A stretch of DNA of 64,000 nucleotides from Nocardiopsis_C rhodophaea (GTDB lineage Bacteria > Actinomycetota > Actinomycetes > Streptosporangiales > Streptosporangiaceae): NCBI RefSeq assembly GCF_039530945.1, contig NZ_BAAAPC010000008.1, forward strand, positions 1-64,000, in the 5' to 3' direction. The position numbers and the translations under genes were made by a program. Shown in pieces: positions 33,722 through 42,216 of this stretch (within the stretch, counting starts at the first letter, position 1; each line of letters opens with the position of its first letter). Below the pieces are notes generated by a model. That model ran no database searches, was not told the origin of the DNA, and worked only from the letters and a program-made list of their open reading frames with translations.

Positions 33722-34147
33722 GTGTCGACTGATATGAGGATGAATCGTCTCGGTGTGCGGGGGGGGAACGGCGTGGGCATAGGCAGGCCGTCGTTGTTCC
33801 GGCGCCGTGACGCGGCGGAGGGCGAGGAGCCCGACTACCGGTTCACCCTGGCCAACGAACGCACCTTCCTCGCCTGGATCCGCACGTCGCTCGCGCTGGT
33901 GGCCGGAGCGGTCGCCGTGCTGCACCTCGTCCCGTTGGACTGGCGTGCGGAGCTCAAGCTGGTGGTCGGCCTGGCTCTCACCGCGCTCGCGGTCATCATC
34001 ACCATCTACGCGCCCGTGCGCTGGGTGCGGGTGCAGCGCGCCATGCGTCTCGGCCAACCGCTTCCGATGAGTGCTCTGCCGGTGATCACCACGATCGGCA
34101 TCGCGATCGTCTGCGTAGCGGTCCTGCTCGGCAACTACTGGCGGTGA
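33722..34147 (+). CDS. DUF202-family membrane protein
   Basis: The protein is up to 141 residues with a polar N-terminus and the DUF202 motif LANERTFLAWIRTSLALVAG, followed by three hydrophobic helices (about 53-72, 78-97, 117-138). The start is uncertain: GTG at 33722 or ATG at 33734/33740. The stop overlaps the next gene start, so the two are translationally coupled. Function unknown. Confidence 0.78.
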   Translation: MSTDMRMNRLGVRGGNGVGIGRPSLFRRRDAAEGEEPDYRFTLANERTFLAWIRTSLALVAGAVAVLHLVPLDWRAELKLVVGLALTALAVIITIYAPVRWVRVQRAMRLGQPLPMSALPVITTIGIAIVCVAVLLGNYWR

Positions 34148-34665
34148 GCCCGATGGGCAGGTCGGAACCGAGGAAAGCGCGGATCCGGGCCGCCGCCGAG
34201 GACAGGCCCGTCACCGAGGACAGAGCCGACACCGAAAGCAGGGCCGCGGAGGGAGCCGACCGGGGAACCCCGGACCGGTCGGCGGACCGGGACGCTGGGC
34301 TGCAGCCGGAGCGGACGTTCCTCGCCTGGCAGCGCACGCTGATCGTCATCTTCGTTGTCGCCTTGCTCTATTTGCGCGATCCCTTCCAGAGCGGCGAGGC
34401 GGGGCCGGGGAGCGGGCCCGACCCCATCTACCGGTTGGTGGCCGTGTTGGTTGTGGCCGTCGCGGTGGGGGTCCTCATGGCGCATCTGCGTCGGCGCTGG
34501 CACGCGACTGACCACGGTCTGCATGATGACGCCACGGGGACCCCGCCCGCACCGCTTGCCGCGCCGTGGGCGATCTACCTGCTGAGCGGGTCAGCGGCGG
34601 CGGTCGCCATCGTGGTCGCGGTGAGCGCCCTCCTCGGATTCGGATCGGGCGAATCGGGATCGTGA
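34144..34665 (+). CDS. DUF202-like membrane protein, coupled second gene
   Basis: The 173-residue protein starts at a GTG that overlaps the previous stop by 4 bp. A charged low-complexity N-terminus (about 1-52, rich in Ala/Asp/Arg/Glu) precedes the DUF202 hallmark QPERTFLAWQRTLIV and three membrane helices. The pair probably forms a hetero-oligomer, as both carry the same motif. The function is unknown. Confidence 0.75.
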   Translation: MSPMGRSEPRKARIRAAAEDRPVTEDRADTESRAAEGADRGTPDRSADRDAGLQPERTFLAWQRTLIVIFVVALLYLRDPFQSGEAGPGSGPDPIYRLVAVLVVAVAVGVLMAHLRRRWHATDHGLHDDATGTPPAPLAAPWAIYLLSGSAAAVAIVVAVSALLGFGSGESGS

Positions 34666-34769
34666 TGGGGATCTTGGTCGGGATTCTGCGTGGTGGGGCG
34701 CACTCAGTGGGGACGGTGGGGGTGATGGCCCCGGTGGGCCGGACGGACGGGATCCGGCCCGGAGGGAGG

Positions 34770-35759
34770 TCAGACCGCCGCGGCCTGGGGCGCGGAATCC
34801 TCGTCCCTCGTGTACTCGATGATCGACGTGATGATGTCGTTCAGGTCGCGCTGTGGCGCGTAGTCGATAAGGCGGTTGGCCAGGCTGGTGTCGGGCATGC
34901 GGCGCTGCATGTCCTCGTAGCCCTTCCCGTAGGCGTCCGCGTAGGAGATGTAGGAGATCTCGCTGGAGGAGCCGGTGAGTTCGATAACGCGGTCGGCCAG
35001 TCCCTTGATCGAGACTTCCTCCTGTCCCCCCAGATTGACGGCTTTGTTGTACGCGGCGGGGGTGTCCATGAGCCGGACGACGGCGGGAATGATGTCGAAC
35101 ACCGAGCCGAAGCAGCGGCGCTGGGTGCCTTCGCCGTAGACGGTGATGGGTTCGTTGTTCAGTGCCTGGGAGACGAACCGGGGGACGACCATGCCGTAGC
35201 GCCCGGTCTGGCGGGGGCCGACGATGTTGAAGAACCGCGTGATGACGCAGGGGATGCCGGACTGCTCGCCGTAGATGTGGGCGACGAGTTCGTCGAGGCC
35301 CTTGGCGGCGGCGTACGACCACCGGCTCTTCAGAGGTGACCCCAGGATACGGTCGGCGTCCTCGGTGAGGCCGTCGGCGTCGTTCTTGCCGTAGACCTCG
35401 CTGGTCGAGGCGACCATGAAGCGGGCGCCGTGCGAGACCGCGGCGTCGACCACGTTCTCGGTGCCGTGGAGGTTGGTGTGGAGAGACCGCAGCGGGTTGT
35501 CCACAATCGTGTGGACGCCGACCGCCGCGGCGAGATGGAAGACGGTATCGCTTCCCGCGATCACGTCGTGGACCAGACTCTGGTCCAGGATCGACCCCTT
35601 GACCAGTTCGAACGATGGGTTCTGGGCAACCTGTTCGAGATTGGACTCCGATCCGGTGGACAAATCGTCCAGCACGGTGACCTCATGCCCATGGGCGATC
35701 AGGTAATCGCAGAGATGAGAACCGATAAACCCGGCACCGCCGGTCACTACAGCCTTCAA
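34770..35759 (-). CDS. NAD-dependent nucleotide-sugar epimerase/dehydratase
   Basis: The 329-residue extended SDR has the NAD motif TGGAGFIG (6-13), DDLSTGS, the catalytic Ser-Thr region ASTSEVYG and Tyr-Lys in YAAAK. It most resembles UDP-glucose 4-epimerase or UDP-glucuronate decarboxylase-like enzymes. The TTG at 35759, preceded by a strong GGAGG, is the start. It leads a run with a PIG-L deacetylase and WbqC-like gene on the same strand, pointing to sugar-precursor supply for a surface glycan. Confidence 0.85.
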   Translation of the reverse strand: MKAVVTGGAGFIGSHLCDYLIAHGHEVTVLDDLSTGSESNLEQVAQNPSFELVKGSILDQSLVHDVIAGSDTVFHLAAAVGVHTIVDNPLRSLHTNLHGTENVVDAAVSHGARFMVASTSEVYGKNDADGLTEDADRILGSPLKSRWSYAAAKGLDELVAHIYGEQSGIPCVITRFFNIVGPRQTGRYGMVVPRFVSQALNNEPITVYGEGTQRRCFGSVFDIIPAVVRLMDTPAAYNKAVNLGGQEEVSIKGLADRVIELTGSSSEISYISYADAYGKGYEDMQRRMPDTSLANRLIDYAPQRDLNDIITSIIEYTRDEDSAPQAAAV

Positions 35760-35849
35760 CGTAGCCTCCCCCTCCAAGGGTGCGGTTGTACATAGCTGAT
35801 TCGGTTTGCGTGCGGTGAACTGGTAAGGGAGACACGGGGGTTTCGACGC

Positions 35850-36563
35850 TCAGGCAAGCCAGCGCAGGGCGTGATAGCCCTCGGCCAGTGCGACTCCGCT
35901 CTGCATTCCGCGCAGGGCGGCCAGACTCCGGAGCGTGAGCTCCGACCGGGTGTGCGGATGGTCGTGGACCTGGGTGCCGTACAGGCTCATGCCGGTGATC
36001 TTCGCGTCGAGGTCGTGTTCCTGCAGTTCGACAAGGAGGTTGGGTGAGGCGGCCGCCTCGTACCGCCACTGGTCGGCAGCCTCCTCGTAGGCGAGCACCA
36101 GATTGGGGTGGTGTCGCTGGACATTATTGGACGGGCGCAGGGCCGTGTGGACGGCCTCCGCGGTGACTTGGTGGTCCTGGTTGTAACTGGTCCGATGCGG
36201 GGCGAGCACCATCGTCGGTTTAAGGTTCGCTATGGACAGCGGGCTCTGGCGCTCGATCGCGTTGCACAGCTCGAAACGGGGTACCTGGTCGAGCTTGAGG
36301 TGGTACTCATCGCCGGGGAAGGCGACGTGCCAGTCGTCCCAGCGGAAGTAGTCGGCGACCTCCTTGATCTCGGCGTACCGCTCGTGGGCGGTGGAGAAGC
36401 CTTTGGGGGACAGGTCGGCGGTGTCGCCCACGGTGAGGAACTGGATGAAGATTTGGGCACCGGCAGCCTTGGCTTTGTGCATCAGCCCGCCGCAGCCGAG
36501 CGTCTCGTCGTCGGGGTGGGGGGCGAAGATGAGGATGCGCTGCTCGGACCAGTTGATCGTCAT
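35850..36563 (-). CDS. PIG-L family deacetylase
   Basis: The 237-residue zinc-dependent deacetylase has the metal motif HPDDE (16-20) and the downstream His residues in SYNQDHQVTAEAVH. PIG-L enzymes remove N-acetyl groups from GlcNAc-containing compounds. It sits between the epimerase and WbqC-like genes, same strand, with 90- and 124-bp gaps. An amino-sugar precursor or polymer is the likely substrate; mycothiol-type MshB activity is less likely because of the context. Confidence 0.85.
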   Translation of the reverse strand: MTINWSEQRILIFAPHPDDETLGCGGLMHKAKAAGAQIFIQFLTVGDTADLSPKGFSTAHERYAEIKEVADYFRWDDWHVAFPGDEYHLKLDQVPRFELCNAIERQSPLSIANLKPTMVLAPHRTSYNQDHQVTAEAVHTALRPSNNVQRHHPNLVLAYEEAADQWRYEAAASPNLLVELQEHDLDAKITGMSLYGTQVHDHPHTRSELTLRSLAALRGMQSGVALAEGYHALRWLA

Positions 36564-36687
36564 GCCATGTCCTTCGGAGACGGGGGATTATTCAGGCAGT
36601 ACGGCAGTAGGCACGGTGCGGATCACTCCACCTGGTCATAGAAGACGTCTACGCAGGTGTGATGGTTGGCATACCGCGTCGAACCGG

Positions 36688-37404
36688 TCAGCTCCCGGTT
36701 GTTGGGGCGCGTGCCGCGCGGAGCAGCCCGAGGCCGTCGGGGCCGACGTTGAACAGCAGGTCCAGAGCGGCCATGCGGGGCAGGAACTCGCCCTTGCCAC
36801 GGGCGGGCTGCGGATACTCCGGATGCTGGAAGTTCTGCCACTCGACCTCGATCCCGTACTTCTGGAAGAGGCCCTGGTCGACGTAGTCGCGGGCGCCGTC
36901 GCCGGAGAGCATCACGTCGGCGCCGACCTTCGCGCAGATCTGTGCCAGCAGCTCGGACTTCTGACCGGGAAAGTCGCCGAGCTCGCTCGCGAGGACGATC
37001 GGCGTGGTGATCCCGAAGCTGGTCAGGAGGAAGCGGGTGGAGGCCATCGACAGATCGATGAGGCGCTCCCACTCGGTGTCGTAGAGGCGCAGGAAGTCCT
37101 GGCCGAACGGGTCGAAAAACGGGGCTCCGCGGTAGCAGTGCTCCGCCAGTGTGCGGCGGTGTTTCTCCCGCCACTTCTGATCGTTGTTGATCAGTTTGTC
37201 CATGATGCGTTCGTCACGGTTCCCCTGGAATACCGGGACGGAGAGCAGTACTGGGCCGCTCTTCGAGGCGACGTAGTTGCGATTCTGCCAACCTCGGCGC
37301 TCGTACTGAACGTGATCGAGTACGACAAACAGGTCACATCGATCGATTTTGTCGATGAGGCCCAGCCAGGGCAAGTAATGCGGCTGGTGCATGGCGACGC
37401 GCAC
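36688..37404 (-). CDS. WbqC-like family protein
   Basis: The 238-residue protein starts at GTG 37404 (AGAGGA about 6 bp upstream) with the WbqC hallmark AMHQPHYLPWLGLIDKI, followed by DHVQYERRGWQNRN, the SVPV strand and WREKHRRTL. WbqC-like proteins occur in O-antigen and surface-glycan loci, and some are proposed to act in amino-sugar modification; their chemistry is unsettled. The upstream open frame is ignored. Confidence 0.85.
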   Translation of the reverse strand: MRVAMHQPHYLPWLGLIDKIDRCDLFVVLDHVQYERRGWQNRNYVASKSGPVLLSVPVFQGNRDERIMDKLINNDQKWREKHRRTLAEHCYRGAPFFDPFGQDFLRLYDTEWERLIDLSMASTRFLLTSFGITTPIVLASELGDFPGQKSELLAQICAKVGADVMLSGDGARDYVDQGLFQKYGIEVEWQNFQHPEYPQPARGKGEFLPRMAALDLLFNVGPDGLGLLRAARAPTTGS

Positions 37405-37754
37405 TGCGGTTCCTCTCCGAGGCGGGGAATACACGCGCCATGGGCGCGTGCCGGCGATGGTCGGGGTCGGTCCGGGGTGAGGATCCGCCGCTGTCCTCTG
37501 TGGATCGAACGTCGGGGGGCAGGTCGTTGAACAAAGTTGAAATACGAAGAAACTACGTATACGGGATGAGTGGATCCCATCCCCACTCGGTATTGCATCA
37601 ACACGACTCACTGACCGCAAGTCCATGCATACGATTTGTGTGGCCTACATAGGTCGCGGAAGTCGGTGAACTTCCTGCTTATGGGAAACGTCATCCTAAT
37701 GCTGGCTTTGTCGGTTGCCGTCAGTCCGAAACTGTCCCCCCTGGAGGGTTACCG
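37405..37754. other. Divergent promoter region of the glycan locus
   Basis: About 350 bp, AT-richer than neighbours, separate the WbqC-like gene and the GT2 synthase. GAGTGG/CCACTC forms a small hairpin near 37566-37589. Several TA-rich patches could be -10 elements (CCTACATA, TACGAT), but no confident promoter can be assigned. Confidence 0.5.
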
Positions 37755-39323
37755 GTGCGTACCGCCCGTTTCATAGGGAGTTGGGTCGCGGGGCTCCTCG
37801 CCCTCACGCTCGCCGTGACGCTGTTCGTCACCTGGCTGCGGTTCGTCTTATCTTCAGGCACGGCCGGCCCCACGCCGCTCTTCCTGTGGATGGCCCTCGG
37901 CGTGAACCTCTTCGTGTGGACCGTCATCGGCGGCGTCCGCCTAGGTGATGATGGCGTGCGCGCGCTCCTCGCGAGGAGGACCGTACCCGAGCGGCGGGGT
38001 GCGCATGCCACCGGCCCCGGTGGTGGACGAGCGCCCAGTGATGAGCGCGCGTTGGTCCGCCAGAACGCGGTGAAGGACGTCGGCGGCAGCGGCTCCGCGG
38101 TCGGCACGGTCACCGTAACCGGTGGGGGCGGCGCCGGCGGCGGATCGGCGACGGGCACCGGGACCGCGGCCGAGGGGGCGACCGGGACCGACCAGATCGC
38201 CCTCGCGGTCATCATCCCGGCCCACAACGAGGAACCGGTGATCGACGGGGCCATCAAGTCGGCCCTGCGGCTGTTCAACCGCTGGGACATCTATGTGGTG
38301 TCCGACAGCTCGAAGGACGCCACGGCCGATATCGCGGCCGAAACCGGCGTCAACGTCCTGGAGCTGCTCACCAACCGCGGCAAGGCGGGGGCGATTGAAG
38401 CGGTGATCCAGGAATTCGACCTAACCGAAAACTACGACGGTGTGGTCATCCTCGACGCCGACACCGCGCTTGACGAGAAGTACGTGTCAGGGGCGCGCAA
38501 GCAGCTCAGCGACCCGTCGGTCGCCGCCGTGGCGGGTTTCGTGGTCGCGGAGTGGAAGCCGAAGGAGCGCACCCTGATCGGTCGGCTCATTTCGGCCTAC
38601 CGGGACCGGCTCTACTGGCTCCTCCAGTATCTGCTCCGCTTCGGCCAGACGTGGCGGCACACCAGCTGCACCTTCATCGTCCCCGGATTCGCCAGCGTGT
38701 ACCGGAGCTCGGTGCTCAAGCAGCTCGACATCAACCCCAAGGGCCTGGTCATCGAGGACTTCAACATGACGTTCGAGGTGCACCACCGGCGCCTGGGCCG
38801 GATCTCGATGAACCCCAACACCAAGGCCTACTGCCAGGACCCCTTCACCATCCGCGACTACGTCAAGCAGGTGCGGCGCTGGACGCTGGGTTTCTGGCAG
38901 ACGGTGCGGCGGCACGGGGTGTGGCCGAGCCTGTTCTGGTTCGCGCTGCTCTTCTACATCCTGGAGGTGCTGTTCGTCGCGGTCATGCTGATCATCATGG
39001 CCGGGCTCGCGCTCTTCACGCTGCTGCCGGAGGTCACCGGTGACGCGGTGCTCTCGCTCGGGTTCTACGCGACGGGATACGACGCGGTGACGGCGGTGCT
39101 GCCGCTGACAGCGATCGCGGTCGGGCTGTTCGTCCCGGACTACGTCCTCACCTGCGTCATGGCCACGATCCGGCGCAGGCCCAGCTACCTCATCTACGGA
39201 CTGTTCTTCCTGCCGATGCGCCTCGTCGACTCCTACCTGACGCTGCGCACCATCCCGCAGGCCTGGACCGCCACATCCGACGGCCGGTGGAGCAGCCCCA
39301 CCCGGGAGTCCGGCTCGCTGTAG
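37755..39323 (+). CDS. Processive GT2 glycosyltransferase, IcaA/cellulose-synthase-like
   Basis: The 522-residue membrane enzyme has two N-terminal helices (about 8-28, 41-60), a Gly/Thr-rich linker (about 100-142) and a GT-A domain with IIPAHNEEPV, DSSKDATADIA, ILDADTALDE, IEDFNMTFEVHH and QVRRWTLGFW, the QxxRW motif of processive synthases. At least three C-terminal helices follow. It starts at GTG, with GGAGG 9 bp upstream. Together with the divergent deacetylase it suggests a partly de-N-acetylated beta-glycan; the actual polymer is unknown. Confidence 0.88.
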   Translation: MRTARFIGSWVAGLLALTLAVTLFVTWLRFVLSSGTAGPTPLFLWMALGVNLFVWTVIGGVRLGDDGVRALLARRTVPERRGAHATGPGGGRAPSDERALVRQNAVKDVGGSGSAVGTVTVTGGGGAGGGSATGTGTAAEGATGTDQIALAVIIPAHNEEPVIDGAIKSALRLFNRWDIYVVSDSSKDATADIAAETGVNVLELLTNRGKAGAIEAVIQEFDLTENYDGVVILDADTALDEKYVSGARKQLSDPSVAAVAGFVVAEWKPKERTLIGRLISAYRDRLYWLLQYLLRFGQTWRHTSCTFIVPGFASVYRSSVLKQLDINPKGLVIEDFNMTFEVHHRRLGRISMNPNTKAYCQDPFTIRDYVKQVRRWTLGFWQTVRRHGVWPSLFWFALLFYILEVLFVAVMLIIMAGLALFTLLPEVTGDAVLSLGFYATGYDAVTAVLPLTAIAVGLFVPDYVLTCVMATIRRRPSYLIYGLFFLPMRLVDSYLTLRTIPQAWTATSDGRWSSPTRESGSL

Positions 39324-39612
39324 CCCGAGAGCGCCCGAACCCACCGTCCGCGGGTCGACGCCCCTCACCCGCCGCCTGAACCGCTGACCCTCGTAACCCC
39401 CGCCGGCCTCCACCCGCATCCCCTGTCAGCCCGCCCGCCACCAGCCACCCCGCCAACCACCAGCCAATACGACGCCATCCTCTTCGCCCGCCCCGAACGC
39501 TGACCGCTCTCAGCAGCACTTAGGCTCGAAGGACAAGAGGTTCTCCGGGGGTGGCCACATCGCGCCACCCCCGCACCCATGCCGTTCGACCGATCGTCCC
39601 GAGGTGCCACCA

Positions 39613-40029
39613 GTGGATAAGAAGCGTCTGCCGTTCACGCTGTACCGCGTGTTGGCCTATGTGACGGGTGTCCTCCTCCTGCTGCTGACATTCGTCGCCA
39701 TGCCGGCCAAGTACCTGGTCGGTGAGGCCGCACGGTTCTCGCTGGTGGCGGCCCCGGCCGGGATGGAGCAGTGGTTCGGCGACGACACCGTGCTGATGAA
39801 GCTGGTGGCGCTCCCGCACGGCTACATCTACATGCTCTACGTGCTCGTCGTGGTATGGCTCGCCATGGACCGCCGGTGGAGCGCGGGCCGCACGGTCGGC
39901 GTCGCCCTGGCCGGAACGATCCCGTTCCTGGGGCTCATCCTGGAGCACCGACTGGCCAAGGCGGAGAAGGCCGCGATGGACGCCGAGGCGGCGTCGCCCG
40001 GTCAGGAAGCGGCCGCAGCCGACCGCTGA
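39613..40029 (+). CDS. DUF3817-like membrane protein
   Basis: The 138-residue protein has three hydrophobic segments (about 10-28, 66-84 and 92-109) and the DUF3817-like pattern FTLYRVLAYVTGVLLLLLT with LPHGYIYMLYVL. Its charged tail ends EAAAADR. The GTG at 39613 follows GAGGTG with good spacing, better than the GTG at 39604. The last 28 bp overlap the convergent SURF1 gene. Function unknown; it often accompanies GMP synthase in actinobacteria, but not here. Confidence 0.72.
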   Translation: MDKKRLPFTLYRVLAYVTGVLLLLLTFVAMPAKYLVGEAARFSLVAAPAGMEQWFGDDTVLMKLVALPHGYIYMLYVLVVVWLAMDRRWSAGRTVGVALAGTIPFLGLILEHRLAKAEKAAMDAEAASPGQEAAAADR

Positions 40030-40841
40030 GCGTCGGACTCCTCGTCCCCAACGCGATCCTCGGGAGCTTCGCCGCCCGGGCGGCCGCTCCCGTTCTCGCG
40101 GCGCATCAGCGAGATCCAGAACACGATAGCGGCGATGCCGAAGATCACCCACTGGGCGGCGTAGCTGAGGCTCCGCCAGTTCCAGATGATCTCCGTGGGC
40201 GGACTCGGAGGGGGGATCACCTCGGTATGGGGAGCCGAGGCGGCCGCGGGTGGATCCGCGGGGTCCTGCTCGGCCATGGTGAGGTACCCCTCATAGAGCC
40301 GGTAGGGCCACTCGTTCACCAGCACGGCCGGTGAGATCCGGTCGATTTGGCCCTTCGGCACCGTCAGCGGAACGTACCCGTCCTCCGCTGTCTGCGGAGG
40401 ACGGAGCCAGCCGGTCACCGTGACCTTGCCCTCGGGCGGCGCGGGCAGCTCGTCGACCCTGTCGATGTCCTCCGCGCGGATCCAGCCGCGATTCACCGCG
40501 ACCGCGACACCGTCGCCCGTGACCAGTGGGAAGACGACGTAGTATCCTTCGTCCCCGTCGGGCGACAACGCGGGCGCTAACCGCCGCGCGTCGGCGTCGT
40601 AGGTACCGGTGGCGGTGACCGCCCGGTTCGCGTCATCGTCCGGCATGTACTCGCCGGGCGTGAGGACGGCCGTCAACCGTGCCGCTTCGTCGAGGTCCTG
40701 CAGCGGGTTGGTGATCACTTCCCGCGAGGGCTCCTGCGCTCGGACGTACTGCCAATAGCCCAGGCCAAAGCAGGACACGGCGACGACCACGGCGGCCAGG
40801 TGGATGCCGATCCAGCGAGGTTGCAACAGCGGGAAACGCAC
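40002..40841 (-). CDS. SURF1-family protein, second copy
   Basis: The 279-residue protein shares the SURF1 layout: an N-terminal helix followed by GLGYWQYVRAQ, a central extracytoplasmic domain with VAVNRGWI, a second helix near 225-245 and a polar tail. It is only moderately similar to the copy at 20472-21332, so the two are old paralogues rather than a recent duplication. It starts at GTG 40841. The convergent overlap with the DUF3817-like gene is 28 bp. Confidence 0.87.
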   Translation of the reverse strand: MRFPLLQPRWIGIHLAAVVVAVSCFGLGYWQYVRAQEPSREVITNPLQDLDEAARLTAVLTPGEYMPDDDANRAVTATGTYDADARRLAPALSPDGDEGYYVVFPLVTGDGVAVAVNRGWIRAEDIDRVDELPAPPEGKVTVTGWLRPPQTAEDGYVPLTVPKGQIDRISPAVLVNEWPYRLYEGYLTMAEQDPADPPAAASAPHTEVIPPPSPPTEIIWNWRSLSYAAQWVIFGIAAIVFWISLMRRENGSGRPGGEAPEDRVGDEESDAQRSAAAAS

Positions 40842-41475
40842 GTCCCCAGGTTATGTCCGGCACAGCGGGCGGCTGCCATGACCCCCGTTTGACGATCGCC
40901 TCGCAGGCTTGGTCCGTTGAAGAGCCACGAGTGGAGATCACTTTAAGTAATTTCCTGTGACTGAGGGTTGTTTAGCCAGGTCGCCGTGGGTAATGTACGT
41001 ACTAGCGCGAGAGGGACATCACCGAAATCGTGCTACGCGAGCTTTCACAGGTCGCGACTCCAGGGGGGAGGAGTCGGCGACCGTTCCCAAGCGAGGGCCG
41101 CCGCCGTGATTTTGAGGGGGGACACGGCAGCGGCCCTCGCATTTTGCTTGGGTGGGGTTACCCACGCTGGTCACGGCGTCGCTTCGCACCCCCGGTTCAC
41201 TGGAAGCCACCGGTGGTGATACGTCTGCCCCTCGCCGCTGGCTGCGGTGAAGGGCCCCGCTTCAGCCGATGGCGGGGGAAGAGCGGGTAGCTGATCCAAG
41301 CGGCCATCCACCCACCGGCACGAGGGGGCGGCGGGCCTGTCGCGGGGAGCTGTCACCGGGTCGTCATGGAACGCGAAACGCCTTGTCAAAGCAGATGTCC
41401 ACGATAGCGGGGTGACCGTCATCCGGTCGTAGGCTGATGCGCGATGCCAAGCTCGGGGGAGAGTGCCGCGCCGTC
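40842..41475. other. Intergenic region containing 6C RNA
   Basis: About 634 bp between SURF1 and the response-regulator gene. Apart from the 6C RNA near 41048-41146 no gene is visible. TTGTCA near 41393 and TAGGCT at 41429-41434 are weak, badly spaced promoter-like words ahead of the response regulator. Confidence 0.55.
41048..41146 (-). ncRNA. 6C small RNA
   Basis: On the minus strand two consecutive stem-loops each present a loop with six cytosines. Hairpin 1 (41140-41091) has an 11-bp outer stem GCGAGGGCCGC/GCGGCCCTCGC and a loop beginning TCCCCCCTC. Hairpin 2 (41081-41051) has GACTCC/GGAGTC with a TCCCCCCT loop and extra outer pairs. This is the defining architecture of the actinobacterial 6C RNA. 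Its 5' and 3' ends are approximate, since I see no clear promoter or T-tract. C-rich loops could pair with G-rich ribosome sites. Confidence 0.85.
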
Positions 41476-42216
41476 ATGACACGTGTACTGCTGATCGAGG
41501 ACGACACCGCCGTGCAGAAGGGGGTGACGCTCGCGCTGCGCCGACGCGGCCATGAGATCGAGGTCGCCGACAGCGGTGAGGCCGGTCTGCTCGCTCTGCG
41601 GCGGTTCGACCCCCAGTTGGTCCTCCTGGACCTGATGCTGCCGGGCATGAGCGGACTGGAAGTCTGCCGCCGTATCCGGGAGGAGCGGCAGGTGCCGCTC
41701 ATCATTCTCTCGGCCCGCGGCGACGACATCGACATGGTGGTCGGCTTGGAGGCCGGGGCCGATGACTACGTCGTGAAACCGGCCAGCGGGGAGGTCCTCG
41801 AAGCGCGCATGCGTGCCGTTCTGCGGCGCGTGGTGCCGCAACAAGCGACGGCCGACGCAACCGCCGACGCAACCGGCGCCCCGGATGTCTCCAGCACCGT
41901 CGTGGCGGCGCCCCAGGTGGAGACACACGATGCGCTGGCCATCGATCGGGCGGGCCTGTTGGTCTCCAAAGCGGGCGAGGATGTCGTGCTCGCGCCGTCC
42001 GAGCTCAAGCTGCTGCTGTTCCTGTCTGCCGCGCCCGGGCAGGTCTTCAGCCGCCAGCAGCTGTTGGAACAGGTCTGGGAGCACAGCTTCTACGGCGACG
42101 CGCGCCTGGTAGACGCGTGCGTCATGCGGTTGCGGGCCAAGATCGAGGATGATCCCCGCTCACCCCGCTACGTGCAGACCGTGCGGGGTTTCGGATACCG
42201 GTTCGGGCCACTGTGA
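41476..42216 (+). CDS. OmpR-family response regulator, CseB-like
   Basis: The 246-residue regulator has a receiver domain with phospho-acceptor Asp52 (LVLLDLMLPGMSG), acidic DD at 9-10 and Lys in DDYVVKPA. A roughly 20-residue Ala/Thr-rich linker follows, then a winged-helix DNA-binding domain (PSELKLLLFL; VDACVMRLRAKIEDDP; VQTVRGFGYRFG). It resembles CseB/AfsQ1-type regulators. The ATG at 41476 has no clear ribosome site. The kinase gene overlaps by 4 bp, so it is cotranscribed. Confidence 0.9.
   Translation: MTRVLLIEDDTAVQKGVTLALRRRGHEIEVADSGEAGLLALRRFDPQLVLLDLMLPGMSGLEVCRRIREERQVPLIILSARGDDIDMVVGLEAGADDYVVKPASGEVLEARMRAVLRRVVPQQATADATADATGAPDVSSTVVAAPQVETHDALAIDRAGLLVSKAGEDVVLAPSELKLLLFLSAAPGQVFSRQQLLEQVWEHSFYGDARLVDACVMRLRAKIEDDPRSPRYVQTVRGFGYRFGPL

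Noticed and set aside
38487..39419. 310-residue minus-strand open frame over the GT2 gene
   Set aside because: Antisense shadow of a well-supported glycosyltransferase, with no ribosome site or recognisable domain.
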